Assembly (NCBI GenBank): GCA_009801085.1
Contig: VNWV01000002.1
Coordinates: forward strand, 2,170,001-2,234,000
Source: Lasiodiplodia sp. COLG20
Lineage: Eukaryota > Ascomycota > Dothideomycetes > Botryosphaeriales > Botryosphaeriaceae
Length of the DNA: 64,000 nt
Direction of reading: 5' to 3'
Positions 21,607 through 33,529 of the stretch are shown here, piece after piece. Numbering within the stretch: position 1 is the first letter of the stretch; every line of letters starts with the position of its first letter. Below the pieces are notes generated by a model. It made no database searches. It was given only the letters and a program-made list of their open reading frames with translations, and had not been told where the DNA came from. A program made the translations under genes and the position numbers.

Positions 21607-23417
21607 ATGAGTTTCTTGAATCCATTCAAACGCAAAAGTTCTCACAGTCACGACCTCGAAGCCGAGGGAACGAAACGGCCGCGAATCTCACTTGGGGAAG
21701 CTGCACACAGGGTTCCGGGGTACGATCTAACATTACAGGACGTTCAAAGCACGGCTGAATCACCATTCTATATCAGACCCCACCAGGTAGGAAGGCGGTT
21801 GCAGACATCGTTCTTGTACATGGCCTCAGGGGAGGTCAAACGGAGACATGGCTTCATAAGGAATCAGGAGTGTTCCGGCCCCTTCATCTGCTTCCGAAAG
21901 AAGAGCACATTCGAGATGCGCGAATTGCCACTTTCGGGGATGGATCGGACGTGGTCAAAGCCTGGCTTGGAGGTCACCCTTCTAGCAACCAACTTGAAGA
22001 CACGTGCCGGCATATTCTTAATCAGCTCTAGCCCTAAGACAAGTCAGACGCTATCCAGATGCTGTTGCACACAGCTTGTGCACCTGGGCGGCTTCGTGTC
22101 GAGGATTTCCGTCGTGTTTTTCAATTGGGCAAGGATTCGCCTGTGACTTTGAAAAAAAGACTTCGTGAAATGAAGCTGGAAACAAGAGCTCTTGATCTGA
22201 AAAAGACAGACACAGGAAAGTCCTCAGACTCCATCATGCTTTCCCTTCTTGACGTCGATCCCGTGGAAACTTCCATCGCATTGTCTTTTTTTTTTTTTTT
22301 TGTCAATGACTAGCTTTCTTTTTGGAAAAAGTGCGAAGTCATGGAGCATCCACCTTATTATGAAGTCCTTCACAACTTCCTCCGCGGGCCGGATTTCGAG
22401 ACACGGCGTAACTTCCAACATACCATATAATGGATTCGATCGCAGGAAGTAGATCTGCTGCCGTCATCTCCGATAGAGATGGCCATTCTGCTGGACGTAC
22501 AACGATATGCCGAGCGGTACCTTACAGAACAGCCCCACGATCCTCTCGCCGAAAACGGAATTTTTGGTAGAGTGTCTTATCTCCCAACCTTGTCTTCAGC
22601 GCTGTTTTATGTTTCAGGCCATTCGGACATAACTCTATGGAAATTGATCTTGGAAAATCAAGCTCACTTCGCAAATGGCAAAGATCATCATGCAGATGGG
22701 AAAACTCAGCATTCTCCATTGGGACGGGCGATTTTTGGTGCTCAAATTTGAACAAAGCTCAATTGCTTTTTAGACAATCAAGTAGCCTCAGATGTTCACG
22801 GATTTTTCCGCCAACTATGGTGGCTAAGTGGTCGCATAGATACTGAAATAGCCCCGCCCTTACGCATTGCCGCGAGATGTGGCAGCTGCACCGCTGTCGA
22901 GCTCCTTCTGCAGCACGGGGCGGGCCCTTTGATGGTCTTAGTTGTAGGCTTCACGATCGAAAAGGCTGAGCCATCATATGATTTCAAGAACAGTCTCGTG
23001 GTTGCCGCACAGTGTTGTCAAGCTTCAGTTTTAGAAACTCTGATTGCAAGATTAAATTCCACGTGGGATTTATACTCTGGTTAACTCACAAAACTACTTT
23101 TCGTAGTATGGGCATCAGGATTTCCTGGCCGGGCGAAGTACGAGACGACCAATTCACTCTTGGACCAAGGTGCTCATGTCGATACCGGAACGTCATCACA
23201 ACCACTATTTCTAGAGACTGTCAGGAAATGTGCTGAGAATGACGGTAGCGGCAATCGCCCGCAGTCACCGGAAGAGATTAGCGTACAAGTGGACACTCTA
23301 AAGATACTTTTGACCCGTGGCGCAAAGATCACCGACGAGGTCTGGGAATACGCCAATTATAGACTCCCACCTGGAATTAGAGATATCCTATACACATACG
23401 CCCGTGCTTCCAGTTAA
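21607..23417 (+). pseudogene. Decayed serine-hydrolase/ankyrin-repeat gene
   Basis: The frame starting near 21783 reads Ala-Asp-Ile-Val-Leu-Val-His-Gly-Leu-Arg-Gly, then Thr-Trp-Leu, Leu-Leu-Pro and an Ala-Arg-Ile-Ala-Thr-Phe-Gly segment. This is the N-terminal part of the alpha/beta-hydrolase domain that heads many fungal NLR-like and ankyrin proteins. It is cut by adjacent TAG and TAA codons at 22031-22039, each one C-to-T change from a Gln codon, and the expected Gly-His-Ser-Leu-Gly-Gly nucleophile elbow is absent. The same frame resumes past 22059, includes an ankyrin-like unit near 22855-22925 (Pro-Leu-Arg-Ile-Ala-Ala-Arg, Val-Glu-Leu-Leu-Leu-Gln-His-Gly-Ala), and ends at 23417 after more stops (22749, 23083). 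A T17 run lies at 22287. A short upstream Met-led segment (21607-21780) is in another frame. Unusual introns could rescue parts of it. Confidence 0.6.
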
Positions 23418-23949
23418 ATCCGGACCAACATTTTCAGCATCTCCAAGGAGCCTAAGCCACGAGGATCCCCAGAACAAAACGAATCTATAAGCTACGTGCC
23501 CAGTGAAGTCTATCAAAGAAGCCGCTTCAGAAGTAGCTTAAGTAGATCGATTAGCTGGCCCAGCGCTTTATTTTCCTTCTCCGCCAAGCTGACGGCTTGT
23601 GTAAGGCGTTCTTCAGTCGTCTTGAGGTGAAATTCAGAGGGGGAGCCGAGACAATACGCCACTGAGTGTGCGGAGTAAATTTTAAGTCATAGAAAATAAT
23701 CTTTCTTTCCGTCACTCCGCATCGGAAAGGGTGAAGGCAGAAAACGACCAGCTTTGCAACACTTTGGAATCAATCAACAAAATAAATTCTTCAAGGCATC
23801 GTTGTTTTTGAAGTAGATTCTTTGGCGAAGTGTACGTTGTAACAGCCCATAGAATTTCAATTGTCTTCAGAACCGTCCTTGAATTGCATAGCTTTTCAGG
23901 GGAAATATCCACAATATACTCTCCAGCATTCTACTACCCCACGCGCACC
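23418..23949. other. Intergenic, 3' side of xylanase gene
   Basis: About 530 bases without a supported gene, between the decayed ankyrin frame and the xylanase stop codon. Confidence 0.5.
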
Positions 23950-25249
23950 TCAACCCCTCAACACCTCCCCCACACCATAATACGCCGGCTTCCTCGTATA
24001 ATTCGCCCAAAACAGCGTCGCATCGCCCTCGCCCGGGAAAGTGCTCGGCACCCAGCTCAACGGGTCGTAGAAATCCCAAACCGTCACACCGATGCAGCGC
24101 GGCGCGTTATCCACGCACGCGCCGACGGCACCCGCGTAGTCGCGCGCCTGCTGCGCCGTCTTGGCCGCGTCGTTGGGCAGCTCGACGCGCACGTCCAGCT
24201 CGGTGATGGCGACGTCGATGTCGGGCGACAGCGCGAGGAAGGCTTCCATGTTGGCGGTCTGGTCGGCGCGCGACGGGCTGCTGCCGGCGATGAAGTGGGA
24301 TTGCAGGCCGATGCCGTTGATGAGGGGGGCGGTGCTGTTTTCGGAGAGTAGGGAACGGACGAGGGTGCGGACGGCGTCGGATTTGGCGTTGATGGTTTCG
24401 ATGTTGTAGTCGTTGTAGTAGAGTTTGGTGGTGGGCGGGGCGTATTTGCGGGCGAAGCGGAAGGCGTGGGCGATGTAGTCGGGCCCGATGGTCGAGGAGA
24501 AGATGGTCGAGCGCAGCGTGCCGTCTTCGTCGAAGGCTTCGTTGACGACGTCCCAGGCGTAGCAGGTCGGGGCGTAGTGGCTGGTGTTGTAAGTTAGTTT
24601 TGTGTTCTTTCTTTGACTTGTGCGATTGCTGCCTTCCGGATATGGATTCGAGTGATGGGTGACTTCCAGACTTGAGATATTGCATCCTTTTCTATCTTAT
24701 CGGAAATGAGCAAGCTAATACTTACGTGACTACGTTCTTGATATGGTTCTCGAGGATTTCAAGCAGTTCCTCACGCGTCCAGGTCCCCGAGGTGAGCCAA
24801 TCGGGCAGCTGATTGTGCCAGAGAAGAGCATGACAGCGGAGGAGCTGGCCCGCGCCGACAGCCGGATCGACGACCTGGTCGCCGGCCGTGAAGTTGAAGA
24901 CGCCTTGCGAGGGCTCGATGTACATCCACTAATTCGTCCCAATTTCAGTTTCCGCCGTTTTACCTTCAACAACTTAGAATATCTATTAGGAGATTTTCAA
25001 CCCTACCTTCTGCCCATTCGACGGCGTCACCTGCGAGAATTCGTGCTGGTCGTACGCGATGGAAAGATACCTCGAGTCGTTGAACGCGACGTTGTCGATG
25101 GCCGTGCCAAAATACAGCAGGCCCGCCTTCTTCGCCAGGTCGCCGAGGCCCTTCGGACGCCCGCCATCGTAATGCTCCAAGGTGGTGGGCGCGGCGGCCA
25201 CGACTTCGAAGGCGGCCGCAGCAACGGCGGCGATATCGAGGATCTTCAT
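23950..25249 (-). CDS. Secreted GH10 endo-1,4-beta-xylanase
   Basis: Three exons on the minus strand, 25007-25249, 24726-24928 and 23950-24580, give 358 residues. The enzyme hydrolyses internal beta-1,4 bonds of plant xylan. A signal peptide is clear: Met-Lys, a hydrophobic Ala/Val-rich core, and an Ala-Ala-Ala cleavage region near residue 20. GH10 marks are [10 protein letters not shown] near 114-123, Trp-Asp-Val-Val-Asn-Glu with acid/base Glu163, Leu-Tyr-Tyr-Asn-Asp-Tyr-Asn near 202-208, and Ile-Thr-Glu-Leu-Asp with nucleophile Glu276. Near the C-terminus Val-Trp-Asp-Phe replaces the usual Val-Trp-Gly. No carbohydrate-binding module is attached. Intron 2 (145 bases) ends with a CTAAC branch point and CAG. 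Upstream XlnR-type motifs suggest xylan induction. Confidence 0.95.
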
Positions 25250-27063
25250 TGCGTCACGATAGGAAACAAAAATAGTAGGGCAAGGAAGGGAATGCAATAC
25301 TCGAGTGGTACACACAATTTCACCCAAAGGCGAGGGAGAACGGGCGGCTTTATTTCAAAGGCGGGTAACTCTTCCGGTCAATATTTGGGATTTTTGTATC
25401 TACCAATGAGAATTTCCCCACGATCCTGGCGCCGCATTTTCTCCACCAGGATTTGGGATTGCGGAGAAGGGGGGCTGGGCGCGAGGCAAATCAGGTACGG
25501 GAGATCGGCGACCGGGTAAACACGTGGGTGCATATGCGAGTGTGTATACGAGTTTAGTACCATGAAATGGAGTCTAGAAGGAGAGGAAGTATTCTCACCG
25601 CGATCCCATGCAACTTGACAGTAATCACTACGACGACAGATGTATCCTGACCCTCGAGTGCAACAAGACTTGGCCACCAATCTTGCCGTGTTAGTCAACT
25701 CATTAAGCAGGAAATAGCACCTTTCCAAGAATTCGGGAATATTGCCAGGCTAAATGATAAAATGGCGTTTCTCAAGCCAAGTTCTCCGGGAAATTCGCCA
25801 AAACGAACGTGTACAACCCGGCTTCTCCATCTGGCCGGTTGTTATTAAAAAAAAAAAAAAAGCTATTAGCCTCCACACGCCCCAGTCGAGACCCTGAACG
25901 CCAAACGTACCGAGCCGAGTTCTGTGGAGTTGGTTAGTTCAGCCACCTCCGCCCGGGGTGGAGCCCACCCTTTTTGCGGGGTTCGTATGCAAAGCAAGCC
26001 ACAAAGCCCCAGGACCCGGCTGGGCTTTCCTCCACCATCTCTCATTCAGGCTAAATTCCAACCTAACCTTTTAGCGTATTCTTTTACAACGTCTTCCCGT
26101 GTTTGCTCGATTCCTCTACGTCTCGGTGTACTGACTCATTCGCCAGCTTCCAGCGGGTTGATGCCGTATTCACCGGGCAGAATGAACACTAGCTCAGCCC
26201 CCATACTACAAATCGAGACATTCCAGACTTCCTCCCGTACTACTGTGACGGTATAACGAGACACGGTACCTGCCGTTACCCGTCCGTTCATAGTCAGTAT
26301 CACGGTGCACAGTATCATCACGCTCACATGCTGAGGCTTATCCGTCGTTACATGCTTGAGAGTGGACAACCAAGTGGCGTTGTACCAAGTAGACCAATTC
26401 AGGAGAGAAATCATTGACAAGTTTCGAGTCATGGAAGAGATTCATTTGCTTTCCGCGTCGGCATCTCATGCCTTCCTCTTCTCCGTCGCGAAAAAATGGA
26501 ACAGAATAAAGCTCAAGACCATCACCATTGCAACACCGTGTAATCAACCAAGGAGAGAAATGCGTTGGGGTATTGTTTGGAAGCTGGCGAAGCCGAACAC
26601 TTGGCGCGCCACGTGCAGACACAGGAAACGATAAACCAGTCGAAAAGGGAAGAGAGCGCGAGACAGTACGATGCCTCAGTCATGAAATCCGCGAAAAAAG
26701 ACCTGATGGACTTGCAAAGAAAGAACGGGAATCCCGCAAACGTACGCCAATGCCGGTATGACGAGGCTCAACCGAGCCAACCCAAGTAAACCAAAACCTC
26801 GATGGAAGCCCTGGCAAACCAAGCAAACCGTTATTTACGCCTTCTCTTCTGGCCGTGGCCAGTAGTCCAAGTCCCAATTCTTTTTATCCAAGACGATCGC
26901 AAATGAAATTTACTCCAACCCTAAAGAAAACACAAAAGAAGAAAAAGATGGTGGTATGCAAGAAGACGCAAGAATGAGAAATGGCAGAGCCAAAAAAAAA
27001 GAAAAAATCTACCCAAAGAAGAAAAACCCGCACACCAAGTGGTGTACGGCCAATAAACTGCAA
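25250..27063. other. Long intergenic region, xylanase promoter and MED15 3' flank
   Basis: About 1.8 kb with an A16 run at 25848 and several isolated open frames, none with a recognisable product or splice partner. The xylanase promoter motifs are listed separately. Confidence 0.55.
25748..26055. promoter_or_regulatory. Three GGCTAA motifs upstream of the xylanase gene
   Basis: GGCTAAA occurs on the plus strand at 25748-25754 and 26049-26055, and TTAGCC (GGCTAA on the minus strand) at 25866-25871. These lie about 500, 620 and 800 bases upstream of the xylanase start. GGCTAA/GGCTAAA is the known binding site of the fungal (hemi)cellulase activator XlnR/Xyr1. By chance about 0.4 such hexamers would be expected in 800 bases. 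Binding is inferred. Confidence 0.5.
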
Positions 27064-30000
27064 CTAACCAATCATCCCCATATCCTCGAAGCCGTCCATG
27101 TTGGTCGTAATTCCAAACAGGTCTTTGAGATCCTGCTCGTTGCTAGGCGCAGGAGGGGCGTTGAAGAAGTCGTACGGCGCGCCGAGTTCGGTGGTGCCCC
27201 AGTTGGGGATTTTCTCGTCGCCCGTTCCAAGGCTGTCCCGCCAGAAACCGTACGGTCCAGTCATCTCTTGGTTGTCCTCGTTTTGCGGAACCGTCATGTT
27301 GTTGGATTCGTCCAGCACGAAGAGCGAGTCCATCATGCTGCTGAAGTCTACGTCGGCGTCCATGGCGCGCTTGTTCCATTCGGCGTCGTCGCCCGCGATG
27401 GTGATGTTGAGCTTGTCGTTTTCGCTGATGTCGCTGCTGCCCGTCTCCTTGGAATCCTTAGTCGAAGCTGGAGAAGGAGTAGTAGCAGGGGTCGTGCTGC
27501 GAGGCTCTACCTTCTCCTTGTTCTTCTCCTGCTCTTCCCGTTCCAGATCCTCCTTCGCGATGAATGCAGTGGCGGGTAGTTCGAGCATGGCTTTGGCGAC
27601 ATCTTCATCGGCGAACATGAAATGAAGCTGATCGGGCGAGATCGGGCACTCGTCCCAAGGGTTCTCCAAAGGTTTCGGCGCCGACTGGTCTTCCATCGTG
27701 GCGTCAGCAGCCTTGTTTGCGTCTTTCATGGCCTTGCTGGGCGTCCGATTCATGACCGGGGCGCCGTTGGATCCAGGAGTCTGGGCCTTGATAGCCATCT
27801 GAGGCGTCTTGAAACTGGCCGACGGGGAGTTCTTGATACCAGTCTGCGTTGGCACACGGTTCATAGGAGTAGCTCCCGCGCCCGTGGCAGGTGTGCCTGC
27901 CTCTGCCTTGACTTGAGGAGTCTGACCAGATTTCGTTGCGAGCTGTTTCGCCATCGGAGGCGCTGGCTTGCCGCGGTGGGCAGCGTTGTTTTCCAGCTTC
28001 GGCTTCGAACTTCCATCGGGATTGAGACCCAATCCCTCATTGACGGCGTCGATGGCGAACTTCAGAGGATCCTCGACCTTGGCATGCGCATCCTTGACGT
28101 GAGCCTCAAGCTCGTCCTTCGTCTCGAAGCCTCTTGCGCTGAAGTCGCAAGTTGGGTGCGGGCAGGTGAAACGCGGCTTCGCTGGTACCACTGGTTGAGG
28201 GGCTCTTGTGATCTCCGGAGACGGCTTGTTTCCGACCATTGGCGAGGTTGTCTGAACAGGCGTCTGGCTCGGGGTGGATGTCGTCGACATGTTGTTATGC
28301 TTCCTCTTCTTGCTTTGCGGTAGCTTGAGCTTCTCAGGAGTAAGTGGGTTCGCAGCGTTAGGGGCGTACAAAGGAGCGCCGTTCGGAGACTGGCCACCGC
28401 CGAATGAGAATGGCGCATGAGCAGAAGTTGGAGCAGCCGGAGGCTTGTTGACCCCAGCATTGGAAGGTGCGCGGGACCGTTGAAGCTGCTCCTGCCGCAA
28501 CTTCTCCAAATTGACGGCGTTCAGCTCCGCCCCCTGCCCACCTTGGACGTTGGCAGCACCTGGCTGTTGCTGTTGCTGGGCTACTTCCTGCCCGTTGGCT
28601 TGCGACTGAGCCTTCTCGTTGTGGTTTTCAGCAACAACGGCCTTGATATAGGAGCTGATGTGGGTGAGCAGCTTCTGGAGGGTTGCTGCGTTTACGGTAA
28701 CACTGTCTTTCAGCTTCCTGGTCTGAGGATCCAACTGCGCATGCAGCAAATGGCGCTGGGCCGGGTCAGCACAATCATTGGACACGTAGGGCAGGCAACT
28801 TACAACTTGGATGATACCCTTGGCGCGATCTCCGTCCCGATGTTTAACCCAGTCCATGAACATAATCTGGTCAAGCTTGTTAATCCACGTGAGCGCCTTC
28901 TGCACCTCATTTGCCATCTGATCCTTCACCGCTTGCGAAAGATCCGGTATCTGCGGCCTAGGCTCCATGTTCTTCATGAATTCGTGCATCATCTGGGTGA
29001 ACTGCCGCTTAAGCACGTCCTGGGGGGCGCCCTGCCCATTAGCACCCACAGCCTGCTTGTTTCCTTGCACTTGAGCGGCTTGGATCATCGACTGGCGATA
29101 AGCTGCTTGTTGCTGCGGGTTCAGCGCATTGAACTGCTCCTTGGTCAAGTTCGGTGGCCGTTGCTGAGATTGCGTCGGCTGCATTGGCGGCGCCTGGTTC
29201 TTGTTCGGATCTTGAACCTCGACAACGTCGTCATTCGGCCTCTTAACACCCTTTTGGGGCTGCATCTTGGGAGTAGCGTTCGGTGCTTGGCCAGGCTGTG
29301 GCCCAGGCCTCTGGGGTGCCTGAGGCTGCTGTGCAGGCTTCGGTTGAGGAGTGGCCTGAGGTTGAGGAGCTTGGCCAGGTCGCTGAGGCTGCTGCAGATT
29401 TTGACCTTGTTGCATGCCAAAGTTTCCACCGGGAACCTGCTGCATCATTCCCTGCTGTTGACCCTGTTGTTGCAGTTGTCTCTGCTGTTGCAGCCTGATC
29501 ATCGCAATCTGCTGCCTCAACTGTTCGTCGGACAAGTTGGCAACCTTTGGACCTTGCTGTTGCCTGATCCTCTGGATGTCCTGCGCTGAGATCTGCTGGG
29601 CAAGGGAGAGCATGCGCTGGCGTTGTGCATTCAGGGCCATCTGTTGTTGCATTTGCGCTGGATTTCCACCGGCGCCGGCCATCATAGGCGCCTGAGGAGC
29701 CTGCCCGTTCGGGTGGCCAGGGCCAAGAGCGCCACCGGCTCCATTTGGCAATCCCCCAGGAAGTCCGTGCATGCCTGCATTGTTCGCCTGCTGCTGTTGC
29801 TGTGCTTGCTGCTGGCCCTGTTGCGTCATCCTCTCGTAGTGGACTCTCTGGAACTCGTTCAACTTCTCCAGGGAAATGACATTGGGGTTTCTAGACGCCC
29901 ACTCCTTCAACTGTCCCCAAGACTTAATGTTATCCGGCACATTAATTCCTTGATTCCTGATACCCTGGGTCACAATTGGGGGAAACGGTGCTTGGTCCAT

Positions 30001-31969
30001 GCGTTGTAGAATCTGCGGGTTCAAGGCCGGGCCGTTTTGCTGCTGTTGTTGTCTTCGGAGCAATTCCTGCTGGAGGCGCTGTTGCATCTGAGCCTGGCTC
30101 ATCATTCCGAGCTGCTGGTTCTGCTGGAGGAAATTCTGTGCCATTCCCATAGGTCCGGGCTGTCCACCTTGCAAAGCTTGTGGAGTCATCTGTAGGCCAG
30201 GCTGGGAGACGTTCGCATTGCCTCCCCAACCGGCTTGCTTCTGGGCAATCCATTTCCCAAGTACAACGCGAAATTGTTCCTCAGGCAGTTCCATCATCTT
30301 TTGCCTTATGGGTCCGGGTACGTCACCCGGAATCTGACTTGCTCGGGAAGCTTGAGGGGCTCCGGGCATCTGGGCTTGGGCAGCCGCGGCTCTTTGTTGT
30401 GCGAGCTGAACAGCTTGTGCAGCATTGATCCCCGGGGCCATACCTTGAGGCATCTGCTGACCAGGTTGCTGCGGCCTCTGCCCAGGCGTTGCGTTCCCTT
30501 GCTGACCCGGTGGTACCATCGGTCGAGTAAGCATCGGCATCGCTCCGTTCTGAGGCTGGCCTGGGCCCATGTTGAAGCCGCCCATTTGATTGCGAAGGGC
30601 CATTTGTTGCGCCTGCGCCTGAGACTGAGGGACACCTTGGCCGCGCGCTTGCGCTTGTGCGGCCTGCATTTGTCGGATCGCGTTCTCTCGCTGTGCCTGC
30701 TGCAAATTGAAAGGCGGCTGTTGGCCGGAGTTCCTGTTCTGGCCAGGCGCCATGCCTTGGCCGTTAACTTGTCCGGGCTGTCCGCCACCCATCGGATTGA
30801 AACCACCCATCTGATTCATGTTGGCGTTGTTGCTTGCAGGGACCACATCGTGCCCCGCTTGAGCGGAGCGCATGGCATCTGCTTGCTGGTTGGTGAGCTG
30901 AGCGAAATCAAAGTCGGCATTGCCAGGAATGCCGCCCTGTTGGGGCTGTCCGTTGCCCATCTGAGGGGTCCGCTGCATCATCCCTTGGTTCGGCGCTCCA
31001 CGACCCATGCCCTGATTTTGCTGCTGCCCGAACTGACCACCTGGCTGGCCCTTCTTCATAGAGATGAGCATCGATTGTGCTCGGTTTCGGCAATGAAGCA
31101 TGACCGGATCAACGCCTCGCGCTTCCAACATCTGCCGCCTTTCGGGAGGTAACTGCGCCATCTGAGCCCTAATCCGTGCCTCCTCGTCTGGCGTAATTCT
31201 CGCTCGTAATTGTCTTGTCAAGGCCTCGAGCCTTTGTTGCTCCTCTTGAGAGAACTGGGGCCCTCTTGCCATCTGCTGCTGCACATGTTGTTGCGGGGCT
31301 TGGGGCTGGATACCGGGGTTCTCCATGCCCATCGATGACGGGTTCTGGGTCATAGGCAGTGGTGAGGCCTGCATCTGATGCTGCAGTTGAGGAGGAAATG
31401 GCTGCTGGAATCCGTTCTGTCCTTGGTTCGAGCCGCTAGGTTGCATCGGAGTCTGAGGCAACATGCCTGCCTGGTGGTTCGCAGCGTTGTTGTTGTGCAT
31501 CATCGACGCTTGTATAGCTTGCACGTTCTGTTGGCGCATGCCTTGAAGACGCTGCAGCAAGCCCTTCACCGAAGTTACGTACTCATCCTGCGAAATGTCA
31601 GTACCGTGGTTGGGAGGGTCAGGCGCACGGCTAGCTCACTCTGCTGCCAGACTTGAGGAAGCGCTCGTTCTCGTTGCCAAAAGCCATTTGTAGAACTTGT
31701 TGGTCTGGCACATCTGTCTTGGCCAGCCTTATTGCGGTATAGCTAAGGCGGGTGTCAGCGACGTCAAAAGGCAGACGGGGAGCGAGCGTGAATTACATGT
31801 TCCATAGCATACCCGCACGCTGCTCGGCATTCAGAGTGGCCTGCCATTGCCCGGGCTGCGGGCGATGCGACTGTCGCAGCTGGGCGAGTATGACCTGCTG
31901 CAGGCGCTGCTGTGGCGGAGGGTGTTGCTGCTGACCGCCCATCATGTTGCCAAAGCCTTGTGCGTTCAT
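27064..31969 (-). CDS. MED15: Mediator subunit 15 (MED15/Gal11-like coactivator)
   Basis: Three exons on the minus strand: 31797-31969, 31640-31742 and 27064-31587, giving 1599 residues. MED15 sits in the Mediator tail and links DNA-bound activators to RNA polymerase II. The N-terminal KIX-type activator-binding domain (about 40-115) contains Trp-Gln-Ala-Thr-Leu-Asn, Glu-Gln-Arg, Leu-Trp-Asn and Glu-Asn-Glu-Arg-Phe, and it needs all three exons. Most of the middle is Gln/Pro/Asn/Met-rich disordered sequence, with short conserved helices such as Pro-Ile-Arg-Gln-Lys-Met-Met and a folded block around Asn-Glu-Val-Gln-Lys-Ala-Leu-Thr-Trp-Ile. A C2H2-like finger (C-x4-C-x12-H-x4-H) appears near residues 1233-1260. 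The C-terminus is acidic. The N-terminal and overall architecture support MED15; a diverged Gln-rich coactivator is the alternative. Confidence 0.82.
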
Positions 31970-33529
31970 GTTTTCGAGGAAGCCAGGGCCTGTTGGTCAG
32001 GCCGAACGAAGAGAAGGTCGAAGGAACCCCAAACCAGCCGGGGACGGGTATCGAACGAAGCTCGCGCGGGTGGGGAACGGCGGATCGAGCGGGCGCGAGC
32101 GACGGTGGAAGAAGTCGAGGGTTTGCGCGACAAAAGGCTACCAGCTGGGCTGATCGAACGGCGATGCAGCCAGGCAGCCAGCGGTAGCTAGGCTGAAGGT
32201 CAGGCGACGGGCAACCATGCACAGTCGCGTTTGCTGGGGAGGCGCAGGCGGCTGTCTTCTTGCGCAGCGGAGGGTTCGCGTGGAGTGTCGTGGCAGAGAG
32301 AGGAGCGGCGAGCTGGGGCGACGTGCAGCGGGAGGGCAGGTGAGGCTGTGGCTTGCTGGGGCGTACGAAGCAATGCCTGCTAGCGTGCTGGAACCGGGGA
32401 GGGAAGGAAGGACTGGGCGCACGTAGCACCAAGGGCAACGACGCGGTGCAGGCACGGACTCGCCTCTGCGGCTCGTCTCGTAGCGGGCGTGAAGAGGGTG
32501 GGAGGGAGAGGGAGGCGAGGACTATTCGGCGAGACTGACGGTGTAGTCTGGCGCAGTGCCTTGCTGGCAGATGACGGGCTGGGACTGACGGTGTGAAGCG
32601 GCTTGCGCTCTGATCGCTGGCGCCCCGCAGGCTTATTGGGTCGCAGCGCGCAGCAACTCGTGACGCCGACCGCACGCGTCCAGCAAACAGAGGCCCGGTG
32701 AGTGTCGCAGATTTGCGGGCACCCCGGTCGCGACGAAGCTTGCTGGCTCCAGCAGCGCGAGAGGGCTGCTCTGTTTGGAGCGCGTCCAAACACTCAGGCT
32801 CGAAGCTGCTGCCATGCCTGCGGCGCCAGGCCAGGCTGAGGATAGCCTGCGGCCGTTCCCAGGCCGCCCAGGCGCGGTGGCCAATCAGGGCGCGCGCGTC
32901 GATGCGGCCTGCCCAACGATCCCTGGCATGGCGGCAATGCCAGTGCCCTGCAGCAGCACCGTCGAGCCCGTGAACCGCACGGCCAAGTGTGCGGCAGCGA
33001 AAGCTACAAGCGACGGCCTGCGATATTGCCAGTGCTGCCCAGTGCGGAGCCGGGAAATGAGGGCTCTATTCTTGCGCGCGCTCGCGAATCGCCCTGAGAG
33101 GGAGTTTGGCTTTGTGCGCATCTCAAACGCTCTTGGCCGCAGCTATCAGCTAGCGGCCCAGCCCAGCGCGCTCCTCGTCCTTGTGCTAGTCGCCCCGGGC
33201 GGCCTCTTGGTAAGGCTGCAGCTTGTGCCAATCACCCGCAGCCGCGAAGCGGTGTATGTACAGCCCTGCGGCGACGGACCAGCGGCCAGCGCTGAGGTGG
33301 TCGAATCAATCGATCCTCTGTTGCAATCGGCGTTGCGCATTCTCTACCCCACAAACGGTCCGCCTAGGGCGACCACGGGCGATCTTCATCAATTCGGCCG
33401 TCGCGCGAATCCGTCATGCGCTTGGAGGCGTGTGGTAAGCATCCCGTGCTTATAGCGCCGATTCAGGGACCATCATCTCGTCTGCGATTACAGAAGCTTC
33501 GCTACGTGGTAAAAATACACACACCCCCG
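31970..33529. other. GC-rich intergenic, MED15 promoter and 5' UTR
   Basis: About 1.56 kb of GC-rich sequence with many spurious overlapping open frames in all phases. No frame has recognisable motifs. Confidence 0.6.

Noticed and set aside
26136..26432. 98-codon minus-strand frame between the xylanase and MED15
   Set aside because: No domain, no splice partner and no promoter context; not distinguishable from chance.
28417..29589. 390-codon plus-strand open frame antisense to MED15
   Set aside because: Leu/Arg/His-rich, the mirror of the Gln-rich coding repeats; an antisense artefact of CAG-type codons.
31764..32789. 341-codon minus-strand open frame in the MED15 upstream region
   Set aside because: It overlaps MED15 exon 1 in another frame, has Arg/Pro/Ser composition typical of GC-rich noise, and shows no motif.
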